From assembly GCA_002633005.1 (NCBI GenBank), contig NMRA01001279.1, positions 1 to 31,480 of the forward strand: a stretch of DNA of 31,480 bases, written 5' to 3'. The DNA is from Phoronis australis (Eukaryota > Phoronida > Phoronidae). Below the pieces are notes generated by a model, which was not told the DNA's origin, ran no database searches, and saw only the letters and a list, made by a program, of their open reading frames with translations. The translations under genes were made by a program, and so were the position numbers. The stretch's first letter is position 1. Each line of letters begins with the position of its first letter. Shown here piece after piece: positions 28,633-31,480 of this stretch.

Positions 28633-30785
28633 TTTCCAGTGAGGTATTCAGGTGTGGTTCAATTAATAATGTGATATTTTCCATCCTTTACGGAGATGAG
28701 TTAGTGCATTAAAACCTATTTTACACAGTAAGTCACTGAACTGTAGGGCCTATTGTTATTTGTTACTCATGGTCAAATATGCATTGAATGCTGGCTTTGC
28801 TGCATATGGAAACGCCGTCGGCAACTATAATCGCGATCAAGGCAATATTTCTCGCTGTTGTAAAGTACTGAAAAACTTCGTGCGGCGTTAGACTAGTCCT
28901 GTGCTCATTTTCATTATTGCTTATAATAAATCATAAAGATTTTCGCTTTAAGCACGGGCAGGCAGAGTACGGTTCGCCCTTTGTAATTGCTTTAAATTAC
29001 TCCCGCGCCAATGTCATGTGACTAGCTGTTATTGACACGAATCATGTGACTGCTATAACCTATTTATTCGATAACCTAGTTATTCGACTTGGCCTTCGCA
29101 GCTAACTACATACATGTATACAATAATAACCGAATGCAGCGTCATACGGTGCACCGCCGCTTGTTATGAAACTCTCTTATGAAACGAGATTATCATGACT
29201 TGATAAAGTTGTCAAGATACCAGCTAAGGTATCACATATTTTAAGCAATCGTGTTAAACTTTGTATTCAAGAATTCGAAAGTGGTTCGAAATTGTCTTCA
29301 GTCAAAAACGTGAGTATAGGCCTATTTTCTTTGGTACGTGTAACCGCGCTTCATTCCCATGCCGGCTACGCACTCCGGGATCACTCACAAGGTTGTGAAC
29401 TCTCTGAGTTATTATATCTGACCAACTCGTGACCGGACTGCAAAACACGGCGTATCTGGCAGCTCGGCGAACAACCAACTCGGACCGTCCCTTGAAACAC
29501 GTAGCCAAACTCAACGGAGAATGCTCTGACTGCGGCGCGTCCCTCGGCGGGCAGGATGAGCATTGCTATGCAGTTGTAGTGAAATACTGTGTTTCACATA
29601 TGCTGTTTGTGATTGACTCGTACTAGACTCACACGACTGGGCTCTGAGTTTCACTGGCTTGAAAACGCCTGTGTTTTAGTATGGTAGATGAGCTGTCCCG
29701 AATGACTCGTAATTTTCGCCCGAGCAGTTGGTTTGTTTCCTCACCACCTGAGTCGTCGCGGCTTCACAATTAAGGCGAAAACTGATGTCAAAATACGTTC
29801 ACCCTTGCTATTATATAATTTACTGATGTGACGATAAAGGCCTCTTTGAACCAAGGCCTCTTCAGTTGAGTTGTAACGGGAATCGGCAGAGCGCGTGTCT
29901 AGCACCGATCTACTTAGTATCTAAAATGTCGATAAAAATATTTGCAGCGTTGTGCTTTTTCACTCGTTCGAATCGCACACGAGAGAACCATGGTGTCAAC
30001 TTAAAATAGAGCGAGAAACAAGAGATAAGTAGATAAATGCACTGAGTTTATTATTCGCTAAATACAAAATACAAAGCTAAACTTACAAGACATCATAAGC
30101 TTCCGGTTCCGTTGTCATCGTACCCTCACTTTGTTTGAATCGGCTCCCAAATCGCCTAAGTTAGTACCCAAAGTCGAGTAATGAAAAATTTGTAAGCTAA
30201 AGTAAAAGCTAAAAAGTTGAGAAGTCGAGACTCTAACCGTATAGTAACGAGACCCGATAGAGTTAAAAAGTTGAGATTCCTACCAGATAGAAACGAGGCC
30301 CGGTAGAATCCGAAGTTTGAGCGTGTGGGGCCCATTTTTATAGGTGAATCCGCACCGCGAATATTCCAAATGACGATAAAATACTGAGGGGTCTCAAGTT
30401 AAATGAAAAAACCAATCAAAATACAACTAAAAATTTCGTCATCGGAAGTACCAAATAAGGAATTGACCATCTCACCTCTTTAAAATATAATAACCCGCCA
30501 CTCTAGCTTCAGGAACTAAACTTGGTCTCAACTGACGACTCGACTTAACTCACTGGCGTTTTTTTGCTGCTCTAGCGACTACGTTAGCGTGTTAGCCACC
30601 ATGTGAACCTTGCATCGTTTGCTATACATACTAATCAGCAAAAATCTGGGTTGATAATATTGTTCATCGAGGTAGCGTTATGGGGTCCGCGAGGTCTAAT
30701 CTCGATAGACCAACTCGAAACTCGACTCATCAAAAATTGACCAATTGCAAGGCACACTTCCTTGTAGAAACATGCGGTGATATTA
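28633..30785 (+). repeat. dispersed repeat B, copy 2
   Basis: Matches 4445-5645 from GTGGTTCAATTA (28653) through the GTGACCGGACTGCAAAACAC block (29429) and GAGCTGTCCCG (29690) to CATGCGGTGATAT (30771). The match is interrupted between about 29940 and 30552 by an insert absent from copy 1. It has one uninterrupted TATCT site at 29452-29456, where copy 1 has a MITE. Confidence 0.85.
29990..30540 (-). mobile_element. possible solo LTR inserted in repeat B copy 2
   Basis: Read on the minus strand, the insert has a TATAAAAATGGG box (near 30343-30332) and GGGCCCCACACGC just after it. A 50-bp imperfect tandem repeat follows, then AATAAACTC (near 30050), an LTR-like order of promoter then poly(A) signal. 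The exact ends and a target duplication could not be fixed, and no pol gene is attached. Confidence 0.35.
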
Positions 30786-30889
30786 GAATAGTAGACCGGC
30801 AGCCCAGAGCACTTAGCATAAATGAACAAGTACCAACATCTGATCATAAGGCCCTAGGAGCACTTCGAGTCCTTCTCAGTACTTATGTA

Positions 30890-31480
30890 AGGATGGACGT
30901 CTGCCGTTATCTGCACTCGGATGTGACCCCTGGGGACCTTACAAGGGGTCCAAAAATTTCGCTAGATTAGACATCCGAGGTATCGCTCAAAACTGATTTA
31001 AAACGGACAATAGAACCGCACTGAACACCGAATGACCCATGACAGACGAATTGCACTGTGGAATGGGTCCGGTAGAAACCAAAAGGACGGCCCAAAATTG
31101 AGCTAGCTCATACATTCAAGGTACCACAAAAAATTAATTCCATATGATTCAATACATGTCACTGATCACTAAATGCCCCATTACAGACAAAATACACCCT
31201 GGGTTGTGCCTGCCAGATTCCCCCCAAATGTCAACAACGGTATGCCATTCATAATTTGAGCTAGATTAGATATTCGAGGAACCAGCTAAAACTGATTTAA
31301 ATTAAACTAATAACAGTACTGCAGTGAACATCGAATGACCCATGACAGACAAATTGCACTCTGGAAAGGGTCCACCAGAAACCCAAAACGGACCCCCAAA
31401 ATAAGCTAGCTCATATAGGCTACATTCGAGGTACCACAAAAACAATTCCACGTGGAGAAACACGTGACCCTCATGGCGGG
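30890..31480. repeat. satellite array, about 150-bp monomers in A-B-A-B order, open at the window end
   Basis: The start GCTAG recurs at 30961, 31102, 31260 and 31405 (steps of 141, 158 and 145). Each unit has an AATG-CCCAT-ACAGAC core and a GGTACCACA or GAGGTA-type block. Units 1 and 3 (GCTAGATTAGA) are more alike than 1 and 2, as are 2 and 4 (GCTAGCTCATA), so the higher-order unit is about 300 bp. A partial unit precedes 30961. Confidence 0.8.

Overview
This is animal nuclear DNA. It contains one clear spliced gene with GT/AG introns and many decayed eukaryotic transposons. There are no bacterial operons, no rRNA and no intact tRNA gene. The transposon mix (a CR1/jockey-type LINE, a Ty3/Gypsy pol of a type I associate with marine invertebrates, THAP-finger remains, tRNA-derived SINEs and many short inverted-repeat elements) suggests a marine invertebrate. 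The species cannot be told from the sequence.

The one confident host gene lies on the + strand at 9337-23920 and has four exons (9337-9583, 22090-22346, 23346-23494, 23782-23920). All reading-frame phases agree and the joined protein is 263 residues. It has a signal peptide, a cysteine-rich domain and a lipocalin-like domain, and it matches plant and algal violaxanthin de-epoxidase (VDE) over its whole length. The residues I align with the VDE catalytic Asp and Tyr are kept. The chloroplast targeting peptide and the Glu-rich tail are absent. A VDE-like protein secreted by an animal is the most interesting item here.

Layout. 1-9.2 kb is intergenic and full of repeats: a tRNA-derived SINE head, a 182-bp tandem duplication, repeat A copy 1, a duplicated 77-bp block beside an N, two copies of one short MITE (monomer and dimer), a frameshifted THAP finger, repeat B copy 1 and an internally deleted LINE. 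9.3-22.1 kb is exon 1 and the 12.5-kb intron 1. That intron holds a possible MITE, a foldback element, a LINE pseudogene split by nested insertions, a TIR element built of about 20-bp repeats, and a Gypsy pol pseudogene on the minus strand. 22.1-24.1 kb holds exons 2-4 and the poly(A) signal, with a second TIR element of short repeats inside intron 2. 24.1-31.5 kb is again intergenic, with repeat A copy 2, repeat B copy 2 (carrying an LTR-like insert) and a satellite array of about 150-bp monomers that runs off the window end.

No pathway can be rebuilt from neighbours. The remaining genes are transposon relics, and several of them record insertion, deletion and template-switch events that can be read by comparing copies within the window.
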